DNA from: Phoronis australis
Lineage: Eukaryota > Phoronida > Phoronidae
Length of the DNA stretch: 64,000 nt
NCBI GenBank assembly: GCA_002633005.1
Contig: NMRA01000077.1
Location: 1 to 64,000 of the forward strand
Direction of reading: 5' to 3'
Each line of letters starts with the position of its first letter. The stretch's first letter is position 1. The position numbers were made by a program, and so were the translations under genes. Below are positions 45,948 through 57,259 of the stretch, one piece after another. The notes beneath the pieces were generated by a model. It had not been told where the DNA came from and searched no databases. It saw only the letters and a list, made by a program, of their open reading frames with translations.

Positions 45948-47160
45948 CAGGTGTCCCAAAAAGTCATCCATTTTGACAAGTAACGTCTCAGCAATAAAGC
46001 AACCGAATTCGATCAAAAGTTTCAGAATGTATCTTTAGGTTGTCATCAACTAGTCTACGAAGAATCTCAGAGAAATATAAAAAATTATGGAAGTACTGTG
46101 AATCTCAGTACAGCAGGGTGAAAATGCAATATCACTGTGACTTTCATCGTGTTCGTGCTGTGTTGGCATCTGCCAGTTAAAAAATTGCCTTTCCACTGTA
46201 AATAGACTTATTGCTAAAGTATGCAGCACGTGGTCTGCTGCGCGTAAGTGACAGTGGGAGACCCAAGACTGCATTTTCGAAAGAAACACCAGGACTATGC
46301 TGAGGAACTGATTCCATCGCAGGAGGATAGTCCAGGGAATCACAAATCTGAGAGAATTCGCAAGCGATTTACAAGTGAGCAAGTCTTCTGTGCAAAGAAT
46401 GGCAAAAATGGAACTAAAACCCTTCAAAAGAGTGTGTTTATCACTGGGAGATCAAAATGTTAGAAGGAAAAGAAAAACTCAATGCCGCTACTTGCATGAC
46501 CGCTATTCAGCCACTGATGAGAAAAGAATCATTTTGACTGATGAAAAAGACTTTACGCTAGAAATCGAAAAAAATTGCCAAAACGATCGCGTTTCTGGTA
46601 AATGAAACGAGAAATTCAACCTTCTCGACTCTATCACAAGACTTCCAGATTTTCCAAAATGTAATGGTTTCCGCTGGAGTACCCTGGGAAGGAAAGCAAA
46701 TATTCACATATTGACAGTGATAGAGCCAAAGTCAACAGTCAACGTTACATGCAGTTATTGGGTGAAATCTTCTGCCGGATTGCAGGCGACTTTTTCTTTG
46801 AAAGAATTATGTTTTTCAACAAGATGAAGCTCCGCGCCATCACACATGAGCAATAATAATAATAACCCATGCTCATCTGTAAAACGGATGAGTGGCCTCC
46901 GCTCAATCCTTGCTGCAATCCAATGGACTACATTGTATCCATGTGGAACTCTCTGAAGGAGAACGTTTACCGGGGAATGAGAGGCAAATTCACTGAGAAG
47001 GAAAGACAGAATAATTATGTCAGGGGAGGAAATCTCGATGGAAGAAATACGGAAAAGCTTTTCTGGTTGGAAGAAACGGCTCGTGGAGGAAGATAGAGGC
47101 CACATTGAGTATAGACTCAAATAAGCGAGCTTCATTTAATATTTTATTTTTGACCCGATG
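45948..47160 (+). mobile_element. Tc1/mariner-superfamily transposon, decayed
   Basis: The left terminus caggtgtcccaaaaagtcat is typical of an invertebrate Tc1/mariner family. A transposase reading follows on the same strand. The inverse right terminus was not found, so the right end is probably lost. The element and the adjacent MITE interrupt the AT-rich satellite. Confidence 0.8.
46230..47096 (+). pseudogene. Tc1/mariner-type transposase, several frameshifts
   Basis: In changing frames: GDPRLHF (linker), the DNA-binding part KSSVQRMAKMELKPFKRVCL, then IILTDEKDFTLEIEKNCQND with the first catalytic Asp (near 46540). Next are VMVSAGVPWEGK-like codons, FQQDEAPRHH with the second Asp (near 46825), and WPPLNPCCNPMDYIVSMWN. 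In that last block the usual SPDLNP has become NPCCNP, while the Asp in MDY that should be the third acidic residue is kept. Multiple shifts show it is inactive. Confidence 0.82.
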
Positions 47161-47344
47161 TATTAAATTTGACAGTACTTGTATAATTGGACGCAAAAAT
47201 CTTTGTTATTTGGCAAATTTGTTGATGATATCTTAAGGTTCATCTGTCAGAAATCTAACAGAATGGGTTTATCCGTTGCTTCGAAATTTCTTGTCAAAAG
47301 TTGCTCACTTTTTGGCACGCCTGATATAAGATTAAACTGCAGTC

Positions 47345-48205
47345 GCTACATGGACATTACTGTAATTACTGTTTATAACCGTATTACATGGACATTACTG
47401 TAATTATTGTTTATAACTGTATTATTTATAAATTACTGTAGTTACTGTTTATTGCTGTATACCATGGACAATTCTATGATTATTGTTCATAACTGTATTA
47501 CTTCGACATAATATAATTATTGTTTTTAGTTAAGTTTCCTAGACATTACAGCAACTATTGTTTATTACTGTATTACATAGACATTACTGTAACTATTGTT
47601 TAGTACTGTATTGCATAGACATTGATGTAATTATTGTCTGTAACTATTGTATAGATATTACTGTAATTATTCTTTATTACTGTATCACATACACATTATT
47701 GCAATTATCCTTTATTACTGTGTCAAATAAACATTAGTGTCATTATTGTTTATACTGTAACTGTATTGCTTAGACATTACCGTAATTATACCTTATTACT
47801 GTAATTATTGGTTTTTACAGTATTACTTAGACATCACTGTTATTATTGTGTATAACTTAATTACTTAAATACTAATGTAATTATTGTTTATTACTGTAAT
47901 GCTAACACATTACAGTACCAATTTTTATCAATGTATTACAGACTTTACTGTAAATGATGGCCATTACCGTGATACATAGATTTTAATGTAATTGTTTATT
48001 TACTATTGTAATACAGACATTTTTATTGCAGACATTACTGCAATTGTTGATTATTATTGTATTAAATAGACGTTACCGTATTACATAGACATGAGTGAAC
48101 TTGTTATTCATTATTGTATTAAATAAATATTACATTTTGTTTTTCATCAATCTATTGCAGAGACATTAATGTAATTATTGTTTATTACCTTTTTAGATAT
48201 CTGTT
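47345..48205. repeat. Degenerate AT-rich tandem repeat (~38-bp unit)
   Basis: Repeated motif acattactgtaattattg, then tttattactgtattacatag, for over 20 diverged units. The same family as 45657-45740 beyond the transposon. Confidence 0.85.
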
Positions 48206-48476
48206 ACAGTAAGTAGGAAATAATAATAAAAAAATAAATAAATACTTAGTACGGAAATGAATAATTTGGTTGCTGGTTATGTCCAGTCCTGATATCCGTA
48301 ATTGCTTTGTTTCTTGATTTTTAACAAAGATAATTTAATTTGATGGGCACTTTTTCTAAAAAAATGAACTTTCAACACAAAATTCAGAGTGCACTGAAAC
48401 TACTAATAAGCTATTAACTAGTCTGGTCTAAGTGTAGTCGAATTAAAAGTGACTCAACTGTCCCCTTCTACGGAAT

Positions 48477-48551
48477 ATGATCATGGTGAATGACTGTAGC
48501 CGGCCTTCCCGCAGCCTGGCCCTTGTAGTTGTACTTGCCCGTTCTTTGTCG
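48477..48551 (+). CDS. Candidate first exon with hydrophobic leader
   Basis: ATG followed by 24 codons with a hydrophobic core (RSLALVVVLARSLS), ending at a good donor (TCG|gtgagt) in phase 0. Signal-peptide exons are usually phase 1 and the core is short, so this may be chance. No downstream exon identified. Confidence 0.2.
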
Positions 48552-50473
48552 GTGAGTAATCGCAATTCTATGCCAAGTTTTTACAGATTAAATTTAGTTC
48601 CACCCCACTGGTTCTCGGAAGGAGTAACAGAAATCCAAATGGCCTCCTTAACACCACGCTCGAGCTAATTATTCTCCCTGTCAATAACTTTTTCAATATT
48701 TTCAGACGGAGAATAACTGGTAAACAAACGCAACTAAACGGGGCTTTTTCTATTCGGAGGATGAACGTGAACCCGCCACAATCATTAACATACATGTATT
48801 TCAGTGAAGCCCCATAAACCTGCATTCCACCTCACTGAAAACTAGACCATTTACCGCTATAAAATTGCTACCAAAGAAAGATTACAAATGCAGTTAATTA
48901 AAATGCATGGACTAATAATACCTTTTAATATATATATTTTTAAAGTGCACGGTCGTCAATATGTAAAATGATATAAATTTTTTTTGCCAAATAAACATTT
49001 TGCCTATTGCCCAAAAAGATTTCAAGAAGAAGGTGATATATTCATAGTCTTTTAAAACTACTTACGATTTCAAGTTATGTACACTACAGTTTAAACTATT
49101 GCATAGAATATTTGCAACGAACTCTTTTTTTAATGAACTTGGTGGACTTTCTGCCAGTCACACACTGATTAAACAGTGGACCACGTCCTTTTCGAATGCA
49201 ATAACGCCAAAATATTGATAGAAGAATTACGCAGTTGGGTGTTTTTGGTAAAAGGTATTACGTTTCGCAATCATATATTTACCATAATACATAAAAAACA
49301 TTTCTGATACTATAGGTAATCAGTTCAATTCCAAAAAATACTCTACAAGATCTTTCTGTTCAAATAACAGAAACTCCAAAACCCCAGTACCCCTCACAGT
49401 CTCAAAAGAGAACAATTTTGGATAGATAAGCTTAACACACTTGAACCTGATGGATTGAACATAAAGGCTTCTTAAATTATATCCTTTACTTTTTTCCGCA
49501 GCAATGTATCGTGTTCATTACGCCATATATCAGATATCAATGATTTTACTTTATGTCAGTTTTTGTTGATGAAGGATGATATTATATCCGAAAATTTCAG
49601 AGATCCATTTTTGTTGTTTTGTTTACATGTACGTATATTTATTTTACTTTGCAGTTTCTGTCATTTCCTTAAGATATTAGAAAGAGAATTTTATATTCAA
49701 AGAAGCGTTTTATTTAGTAATGATAATTTAGATGAATACCACGCAACCTGGAGAAACTGGTTTATCATATTTTTTTCCTGACAACATCCTACAAAAAATG
49801 AGTGGGTATGTTTATGGGGGAGGCGGTTGTGTGTGTGCGTGTGTATAGGTTAAGAGTGACATTGTCTTAATTTTTTGTCTTGTCTTTGTATTTATGTTCT
49901 GTATACAAATAAAAAAGAAAGATTAGAGCTGATTTCAAGATTTCAAAAGACATGGCACTTTGTTACGCCTTAAGCCCATATGTTCAGGAATGATAGGTGC
50001 CGTGACATAGGCCTTCATGCGTAAACTGTATCAGTTCGCTAAACAAATTCTTTCCGAATGTGATCATATTAGCCAACTCCAGTTGAGATACAATCAAAAA
50101 GTTCTCCATCGAAGTCCTGACTTTTCTGTAAAAAGTACGCATTAAAGTTAGGGTTATATTTTGCGATATTTTATTTCGCGCGCACAATACGTCTCAATGA
50201 CCGCCAGATGTCAGATTTTGGACCTATTTCGTTTAGTGAAATATTAGCTGAATGATTGGTGTGTCTTCTAACCAAAATGTCACGCGCCAATTTTGACGTG
50301 TTGTACAATTTCCTCAACGGAGATGCCAGTGTATACCGCGGTGCATCGGAAAATAGGAAGCAAGTGATAGTGACACTGAGACAAGACATTTTATTATTTT
50401 CCTGTGCTTTTAACTCCATAATCTTCCATCTGGTTATCGTGACATTGCTGTGTTGTGATTGCTGGCCGGTATG

Positions 50474-50917
50474 TCATGTGTCGACTTTGTAGTAGTAGTA
50501 GTACCTTTCGTTGTGTGACGAATCTTTGAACACAATTGTGATGTGGTTAATGCTGAGTGTTGTAGTGCCCAGACCTCTGACTTGGATCTGCCACGTAGTG
50601 TGCTCTGTGTACCTCTTTATTTTTCCTGCCGTTAGTAAATGTGTCTGGACTGTGCATAGGCCTACGTGTTTTGCAGCTGCATCTGTCATCGTTCGATAGA
50701 ACATTACTGGATATTTGATCATCAGATCATACATGATGTATACTTGATAGAGGCTGCTATCCGTACAGTAGATACTTCGTCTGACGGTGTTGCGCAAAAA
50801 TGGACCACGGCAATGCCTTGTGCCTTTTTCGTCTACAACCGGAGAAAAAACCGTGGAATTAACATCTGCAAATGTGTGCTGCAGAGTGGCTTGAGCATAG
50901 ATGCGAAGAAAGCACAT
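50474..50917 (-). CDS. Unassigned 147-codon open frame
   Basis: The longest non-repeat minus-strand frame in this part. No motif recognised. Its end is a (tac)n trinucleotide run encoding Tyr repeats, and splice signals are absent. It could be chance, since a plus-strand frame is also open here. Confidence 0.12.
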   Translation of the reverse strand: MCFLRIYAQATLQHTFADVNSTVFSPVVDEKGTRHCRGPFLRNTVRRSIYCTDSSLYQVYIMYDLMIKYPVMFYRTMTDAAAKHVGLCTVQTHLLTAGKIKRYTEHTTWQIQVRGLGTTTLSINHITIVFKDSSHNERYYYYYKVDT

Positions 50918-51264
50918 TGGCTTCAGTTATTTTGGATAGCGCGTTCTCTTACCAGATATATCATCCTTGATGTTGCAAATTATTTATCGACAAGAAACGT
51001 ATTGCAGCTGCCCGTTAACGACTTCAAGATACACTCCCATTGGTGACTATGAATCAAGTAAACAAAGTAGCTTTCTGGCTAAAAAACTAACAATTGATGT
51101 ACCAAGCTGGCTTCACTAAGCCAGCACCCTCTTGCTTTGACTGATTGTTTACTTTTATTGTAGCTTTCAGTTATTTGGAACAGTATTCGCTGGACAATGC
51201 AGGTGCCTGGTACGATCAATCCAGTTTCGAATACTGGACTGTGATTTGATTTCACAATTTGAAC

Positions 51265-51604
51265 CAAGGCGGGACATAAAATCCCTCTCCCTTGGCTGCC
51301 GCAAAAAATAAAACAACATGAGCGTGAGGAAATACATGTGTTGAGTTTATTAATCAACCCCGGTAATTAACATGCGGCTGAGGGGGAGGGGGCTCAGACC
51401 CGATTTTAAGTGTCCGATGGAGAGCACCGGTGTAAGCTTTTTCCCATTATTTGTTGTTTTTTAGTCCTCCGTTTGTTTACATTCTCAGAAATTTGAGCCC
51501 CCCTATATTTTAGGCTGGGTGCGTGCATGCAATCGTGCTTTGCGCGTTTGCCCGAGACAAAAATGTTGCCCCCCCCCCCTTATGATATCCTAGATCCGCC
51601 ACTG
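51265..51604. mobile_element. Inverted copy of the cagtggcggat MITE
   Basis: The right end (tagatccgccactg) is the inverse of the family terminus. Interior ccgcaaaaaataaaacaaca and gagacaaaaatgttgccccc match the 41521 copy. The left end (caaggcggg) is eroded and no TSD is visible. Confidence 0.85.
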
Positions 51605-52442
51605 AGTCAGGTGATTCAGTGTTTACTTTGAATGAATGTGGAAATCTAATCAAAGATAAATTAATACTAAATAACAAACTTTGTATGGTAAATTATTAAT
51701 TTTCCAGGAATGTTTGCGGACGACACTTTCACTGACATGCAGGGTAATGTCCTCTTTGAAAAAAATACCTTTCTTTTATACGGTGTATATGGAGTCACGG
51801 GGATTCCATAAATTGCCGCAGGGTCAAGAAAATCCAAAAGCGTGCAAGTCAGTGTCAGAAAGTTCAATGTACACACTAAGTCCATCTGTTATGAGCTGAG
51901 AATTTTGTTATGATACCGTATTTTGAACTTCGTGTGCCTAAAGCTATTGTTTATGATCCAAAACCAGCTCGACCATTTTCTTGGTTCCCCCTGCCCCGCT
52001 AATTGTAATACACGGCCAGTAACAGTACCAAATCATATGAATTCACTGTCTCACTACCCATCCTACCACCAAACATTTTTCACCCAGCCTTTCATAACAA
52101 ATTAGCTCAAAATTGTTTGAGATTTTAGAAACCCAAACTACTAAACAGCGACTTTTTCCAGCAAATGTCTTGTCAAAAACTGCTTCTCACTCATTTGTAG
52201 GGTTTTTCATCATTATCTAAAAATCACATTTTATCTACATGTACATATAATGTGACTTACAGTATATCTAACTGATCCGCTTGTAATGAACAAAACTAGA
52301 TGTGACAGTCATGGCTGCCAAAACCTTGTGCAATTATATTTTCACTAAGCCATCTACCTTGGACCCTGGGGACTTCTTTTTGACCCAATGAAGAGTTTTT
52401 GGAAGCGGGTTGTATTTTTATCATCCATTTAAATTAACTCAG
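51605..52442. other. Spacer, no gene recognised
   Basis: Nothing supported. Confidence 0.4.
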
Positions 52443-52548
52443 GTGCCGTTTAAAACATGTTTTGGATTCAATCTTCAAGAGCCAATTTAGAGCCCGTGAC
52501 ATTGTGTTAGATGATAGTGATGATGATGAGGATTTTGATGAAGTTTAG
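52443..52548 (+). CDS. Candidate terminal exon with acidic C-terminus
   Basis: A pyrimidine/AT-rich acceptor (ccatttaaattaactcag) is followed by 34 open codons and TAG. The peptide includes LDSIFKSQFRARDIVLDD and ends in an acidic tail, SDDDEDFDEV, as seen at the C-terminus of many intracellular proteins. Entry phase is 2. No family is recognised, no upstream partner was found, and no close AATAAA follows. Confidence 0.3.
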
Positions 52549-53430
52549 AAATGTACGCACATGAGGGAAACATATGTTGTCATGAAAGTAGTGCCACCAA
52601 AAACTCAACTCAATCAGGTACCCAACAGTGATCAGACATATTTTAAAACTACAAAAATAATTCGGGTGAAATGTTGGAAAACCATGGAACAGCAATTTCA
52701 GTAAATTTCTGAGCACTCTCGGCTGCTTGATTGACTGAGCTTGTGTTCTGGTTGAAGTCCAGTAGTGATGCTTGCTTTCTAAACTGACTCGTTAAAAACC
52801 ACATAGTGCTTTTAAATTACTATTGAATTTAAAGCCTAGAAACCTATATTTCTACTTTTATAGTTATGTTGATTAACGAAATACCCTAAACTTGACAAAA
52901 TACATTTAACGGTTTTGATGTTTCCATCCGTTTCTGAAATGAGGAAGTGACGCGGGTGAAATGGTGAAATGGGTATAAAGGTCCAAAAAGTCCAAAACAT
53001 GTAGAAAAAGGCTGGAATTCGTCGAATGAACAATCCATAGCTCTGAAGGCAACCGTTTTTCTTTTTTGGTTAAAGGTCAACATTCTCAAAAATTCGACCT
53101 CCTATATTGGGCTGGTTGCGCGCATGTATCTTACGAACGTTTGTAAATATATGTTTTCTCAGTCCTTTAAGTTTTTGAGAACTTGTTACACATTTAATAA
53201 AATGTTGGTTGTTTCTAGTGTGAGCCAATGGCTTTAATATAGAAATAACATGGATTTGATTTTTTTCTAGGGTTCCAACAATGGCAACAGGAGCTAAACG
53301 ACATGCGCGACACCTATTGTCCATTGCTGCAGTTAGCCAGACTGGTATCAACACGGGATTGTAGACGAAAATAAACTGGAATTTGATATTCTTAGGCGTG
53401 ACATTCAAGACTAAAGCTTTGTGTACTTAC
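52549..53430. other. Spacer with a fragment of a foldback repeat
   Basis: 53075-53135 shares gcgcgcatg and the adjoining sequence with the 22369 and 51265 repeats. No gene. Confidence 0.4.
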
Positions 53431-53484
53431 CATCTGTTTAGCGACCTCTCTAGAGCTTGACCCCTTTGGTTGTTGCCGCAGCAT
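53431..53484 (-). CDS. Candidate 18-codon first exon
   Basis: Minus-strand ATG with G at -3, reading MLRQQPKGSSSREVAKQM and followed by the strong donor gtaagtac in phase 0. It starts 16 bp from a foldback element, so its promoter, if any, would be in the repeat. No partner exon found. Confidence 0.2.
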
Positions 53485-53499
53485 GTCAGTGATGCTGCT

Positions 53500-53887
53500 G
53501 TGAACTCGGGATTCTGCTTAATCTCAAGATCGTGTATACGTGAACTTGAAGTACTCGAGCAAACTTTGCAAGTTCACTCAAATCATCACGGAATTCAAGC
53601 TGAAAATTTCACTGCCCTAAAGTGATGTAAATTTTACTAACCTTAGTTGATTTTTCAACCATTTGCGAACGGATCTTTTTCAGAAAACAATAATGATTAA
53701 CCATTCACTTGATATGCCTCCGATTTTATGGCACAGGTTGCGGTAAAGGAGAAAATGGATGACGATGGGGCCAGTCATTCGAAAATTTGTTTACAATAAC
53801 CAAAACAACTCTCCCCTGATTGCTTTAAGGAATACTTAATTCCGAGTTCGCGCATACATGAACTCGAGAACAGAATTCCAAGTTCAC
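53500..53887. repeat. ~390-bp foldback element
   Basis: The arms of about 48 bp (gtgaactcgggattctg... and its imperfect inverse ending ccaagttcac) face each other. Non-coding. No TSD resolved. Confidence 0.6.
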
Positions 53888-54025
53888 GCACAACAAGGAG
53901 AATTCTTATTGGTCAGTAAAAAACAAAACCACGCCTGGCGTAATAAAAACGGGCAGCACGGATTCAAAGGGCGTCTTCAAGGTCGCCACAGAGAGAACTC
54001 GAGCGCCGACAACTAAGCGAGGACA
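53888..54025 (+). promoter_or_regulatory. Possible promoter/5'UTR of the signal-peptide exon
   Basis: A TATA-like taataaaaacg near 53941 lies about 85 nt upstream of the ATG; the intervening sequence is relatively GC-rich and free of repeats. Confidence 0.3.
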
Positions 54026-54068
54026 ATGAAATCAGCAATTGTGGGATTCCTTTTTCTGGCATGCATTG
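54026..54068 (+). CDS. Candidate first coding exon: signal peptide of a secreted protein
   Basis: ATG in good context (gaggacaATGA) opens MKSAIVGFLFLACI, a compact signal peptide with Lys in the n-region and a hydrophobic core, followed directly by a consensus donor (TTG|gtgagc) in phase 1, the usual phase for such exons. The next 9 kb, largely LINE and repeats, would be intron. The nearest compatible plus-strand exon is 63698-63815, which accepts phase 1. The mature product is unknown. Confidence 0.5.
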
Positions 54069-54428
54069 GTGAGCTATTTTAGATAGTTTCTTATACATAC
54101 AGGTTTTTCATTGTGCTGCTGTATTTTACCTTCTTTTTTCTCTCTGATCAATTTATTTTATAATGCAGACTCAGTTATAAAAATCGATGTACGTAGAAAA
54201 TGGTTTTGTCCAGGACCTTAATTAAGTGTAAAAGTTGCTTCAAAAAACTGTAAGAGAAGTCTCACGAAGACAAGTAACATCTTTGGAGATTACGAAGTAC
54301 TCTATGAACAGCCAGGAGAAAAGGAATTTGAAAAGTAATTCTCAAGTCCTCTACAACTACTGCAAGCCACGTACTCCCATGACATGGCGCAGTCTCACGC
54401 CAGTCACTAGGATACGGTTTTGCACCGA

Positions 54429-54575
54429 CTGGATGCTATAACTACTCAGTTGCAAAAGTTAAACAAAGTTGACGAAGTGACGCTGAACGTAAAAGCCTCG
54501 GATGTTACTGTGAACGAACTCGGTGCTACTGTTACAGGGCTGAAAACAAAATGCCAAATCTGGACGGAAAATTAG
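54429..54575 (+). pseudogene. LINE ORF1 coiled-coil fragment
   Basis: The frame LDAITTQLQKLNKVDEVTLN continues with heptad-like hydrophobic spacing (VKASDVTVNELGATVTGLKT) and stops. This is the pattern of L1-type ORF1p trimerisation coils. Identity is judged from pattern only. Confidence 0.55.
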
Positions 54576-55063
54576 CCAATTTGGAGTGCCAAATCCCGCC
54601 GCAATAATATAATTACCTAAGTAAATAAAAACAACATTGGATTTAAACCGGCTTGACTGTTTCGATGTTTATTAAAACAACATCCTCCTCATTGAAAAGC
54701 AAAAACAGTGGTCACCTTGAGTGGTAGGCCCACCAACAATTAATGATATACAGACACAGTCAGTTACAAAGGAGAACAACCCTTGTTGTTACTGCTTGGT
54801 CTAATATAACAAAGTCATTAAAAAGCGTTGCTCATAACAATAATTGGAGCTCTACAGAGGAATATCAATATGTAAATTTCTGTCAGAATTTAGGTGTTCC
54901 CTGATCAGCGTTTTCAAATGGCGAACAGTTTCGCAAATAATTATTCCTGGAGCCACATCCAGCACAGATAAATTTGTAGACTACTCTGGACCGCAAACAA
55001 ATAGGAATTTAGTCCTTTGGGTTGAATAAATTGAGCTACTGTACTAATACGTTCAAAATGGAA

Positions 55064-55804
55064 GGTCCTAGCATTACTGAACACACCCCAGGCGTGCGTT
55101 CAGTATCGCTAGGACCTACGCTAGTCACGTGTTATTTAAAATACACTCGCTGGTTCCCTGCGTGCCGCTATAGGTGGGGCGGTAGCCGCGCCAGCACGCA
55201 GGTATCACTTAATTTTCCTCGGTAAATTTTTTTACACCGGCGTTTCTGATTGGCTAGTCAAATTCTCAACAGGAAGCGCTTTACGCAAACAAACTGGCAT
55301 GACTGATGGACTGAAGTGTAAATGTGGTATGTTGTGCAGACAAATCGGTTCACTGAGGAAATGTGAAGCCTTGAAATTGTGATTGCGCCTTTTCGGACTG
55401 CATCTTTCTACTGTCGATGACATTTGTTTACGATAGTGTCCTGTGTAGGCCTATTCATACAGTATGAGTAACACACCGGTTAAATCGGCCAGATATGTAT
55501 TTATTGTACAGTGTGCTTCAAGCACGCGTCCATTAAACATCACTGCAGAAACGAAATAGTTGCTGCGACGTCACTTGCATGACAAGGCTAAAAATCGTTC
55601 ACAGCCCGCCATTTTTTCACGTTGTTGTAAAGCTAACCTAGTACTGCCGAGGTTACATCGACCAATGCTAAAGCGCGTGTCACTGCGTGATACCTGCGTG
55701 CTGGTTGGGCTAAGCACGCGGGGAACCAGTGAGTTCTGGCATACCTCGCATAATGTCGCGAAGTCTTGCTTTTTAGCGAGGTCCTAGCATTACTAAACGG
55801 GAGG
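55064..55804. repeat. ~740-bp foldback/MITE with nested inverted repeats, inserted in the LINE ORF1
   Basis: The outer ends carry ggtcctagcattact (55064 and 55780), the left one forming a 19-bp stem with gttcagtatcgctaggacc (55098-55116). Inner arms ctggttccctgcgtgc / gcacgcggggaaccag and gccagcacgcaggtatcact / tgatacctgcgtgctgg are inverses several hundred bp apart. Its ends match the MITEs at 1509 and 45741. Confidence 0.75.
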
Positions 55805-55819
55805 CAGTTTTAAAGATAA

Positions 55820-56040
55820 AGGGGAGATCCGGAAACTGGCAAGGGAAAAGCTGCGGTGTTCTGCATACCGTAGAAAGAAAGACTACTAGTACTCAGTCAA
55901 GGTGAGAGATGCCCGTAGGAAGATTGATAAAAAATACCCATTGAACGCCAGGGGTCAAGGCAAGGAAGAATTCACCAAGTTCTACAAGCTGCCTTGACAG
56001 GAAAACTTACGTTGTATGACGATAGCCGAGACGACATCGT
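55820..56040 (+). pseudogene. LINE ORF1 C-terminal domain fragment
   Basis: GEIRKLAREKLRCSAYR followed by VKVRDARRKIDKKYPLNARG and a TGKL-YDDS-like segment matches the end of L1-type ORF1p in order and spacing. At least two frameshifts or stops. Confidence 0.6.
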
Positions 56041-56189
56041 TGAGTTTCACACTCGTGGGCAATAGGGAAATGGCCAAGCCCCATCGGTGAATTGTGAAGA
56101 AATCCAAATTGCGAGTTGAAATGCACAGGATCTGTGAAGCGTGGACTAGTAGACAAGATCAGTTTGAATTACAAGGTTATGAATGACAG

Positions 56190-56760
56190 TTAAAACAGAA
56201 AAACGCGTCGCCGAAATGCATTCCGGTGGTATCACTGTGTTGGTAGGAACATTTAGTCAAGTATTGTGATCGCATAAAATCGGATTTTACTCGTGGTGTT
56301 GTTCTTAAGTTCGGAAAATGTTTAGACAAAGTGTGTTTGTCTGCCTACCACCAGAAGGCTCAAGTACCTTTGTTGGAGAGAAATATGGTGTTGTTGCTAC
56401 GCAACAAGTTGCTACAGATTTATGTGTTGTACATAGTAATTATCATTTATTCGTTATGGGTGTTTTAAGGCCCGTTTTGGTTTGAAAGACTAAATTGCAA
56501 ATAACTGTGAAGATTACCTCCCCTGCCAAGAATGTTATGCACCTGATAGCTTTGGTATTCCGAGGTCATTTGGAGCTTTGCTGTGAACTTGACCTTCATA
56601 TCAAGAACGGTAGACGTGAGGATGATGCGAAAGGTGAATTTACCTGTTATGCATCAGAATGGTGCAGCGTTATGAATTATTTGTTGGTATCATCTAATTT
56701 GTACGAACATGTATTTAAGTTTAAGGTAGATGAAGAGACTTGTCTTATCATCTCCTCATA
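56190..56760 (+). pseudogene. LINE AP-endonuclease fragments
   Basis: AEMHSGGITVLVG and VCLPPEGS fit the middle of a LINE endonuclease. The frame 56495-56761 includes LHIKNGRREDDAKGEFTCYA and SVMNYLLVSSNLYEHVFKF, matching the xNGR-G-fT--...S--DY-lvS-nL block near its end. The catalytic N-terminal Asn/Glu motifs and the final SDH are not recognisable. Confidence 0.7.
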
Positions 56761-57259
56761 ACTTGTACTTTGACACCAGGTGTGAATTACTCAGTACCGC
56801 AATCAATTAAATAGGATTACTCTCAGTGGCTTCAAGTGTAAGTCCATATGAGAAAAGTTTGTTGTCCGCGGACAAAGTATCGTCATTTGAGACGAAATTT
56901 ACCGAGTGTTTCAATGATTTCCCAAATGAATTTCATCGTTTGTCTGAAAATGATTTGGTAGACGAAGCAGTACATAGTCTGTCCCATTTGTACAAATGTG
57001 CTGCATCAAACATGATCACGCAATCCAGTAAATCTTATGGGCATGAGCTGTATTACAACATGTCTTGTGGCGCTTTTTTATTGCCCATCTTACAAGAGGT
57101 TATCATCTTTATGTTACTTATCTATTCACTATATTTACTTGTAATTATATTAGTCATAATAAATGATCTTATATCGCTACCCCTCGGTCTCATTTTCATG
57201 TCTGGTAACGAGCTTGCGACGCACGTATCATTTATCTATTATTCGGGACATATGTCGAA

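Larger units (their letters stand above)
48206..51264. other. Mostly unassigned AT-rich DNA
   Basis: No supported gene apart from the candidates listed separately (48477-48551, 50474-50917). Confidence 0.35.
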
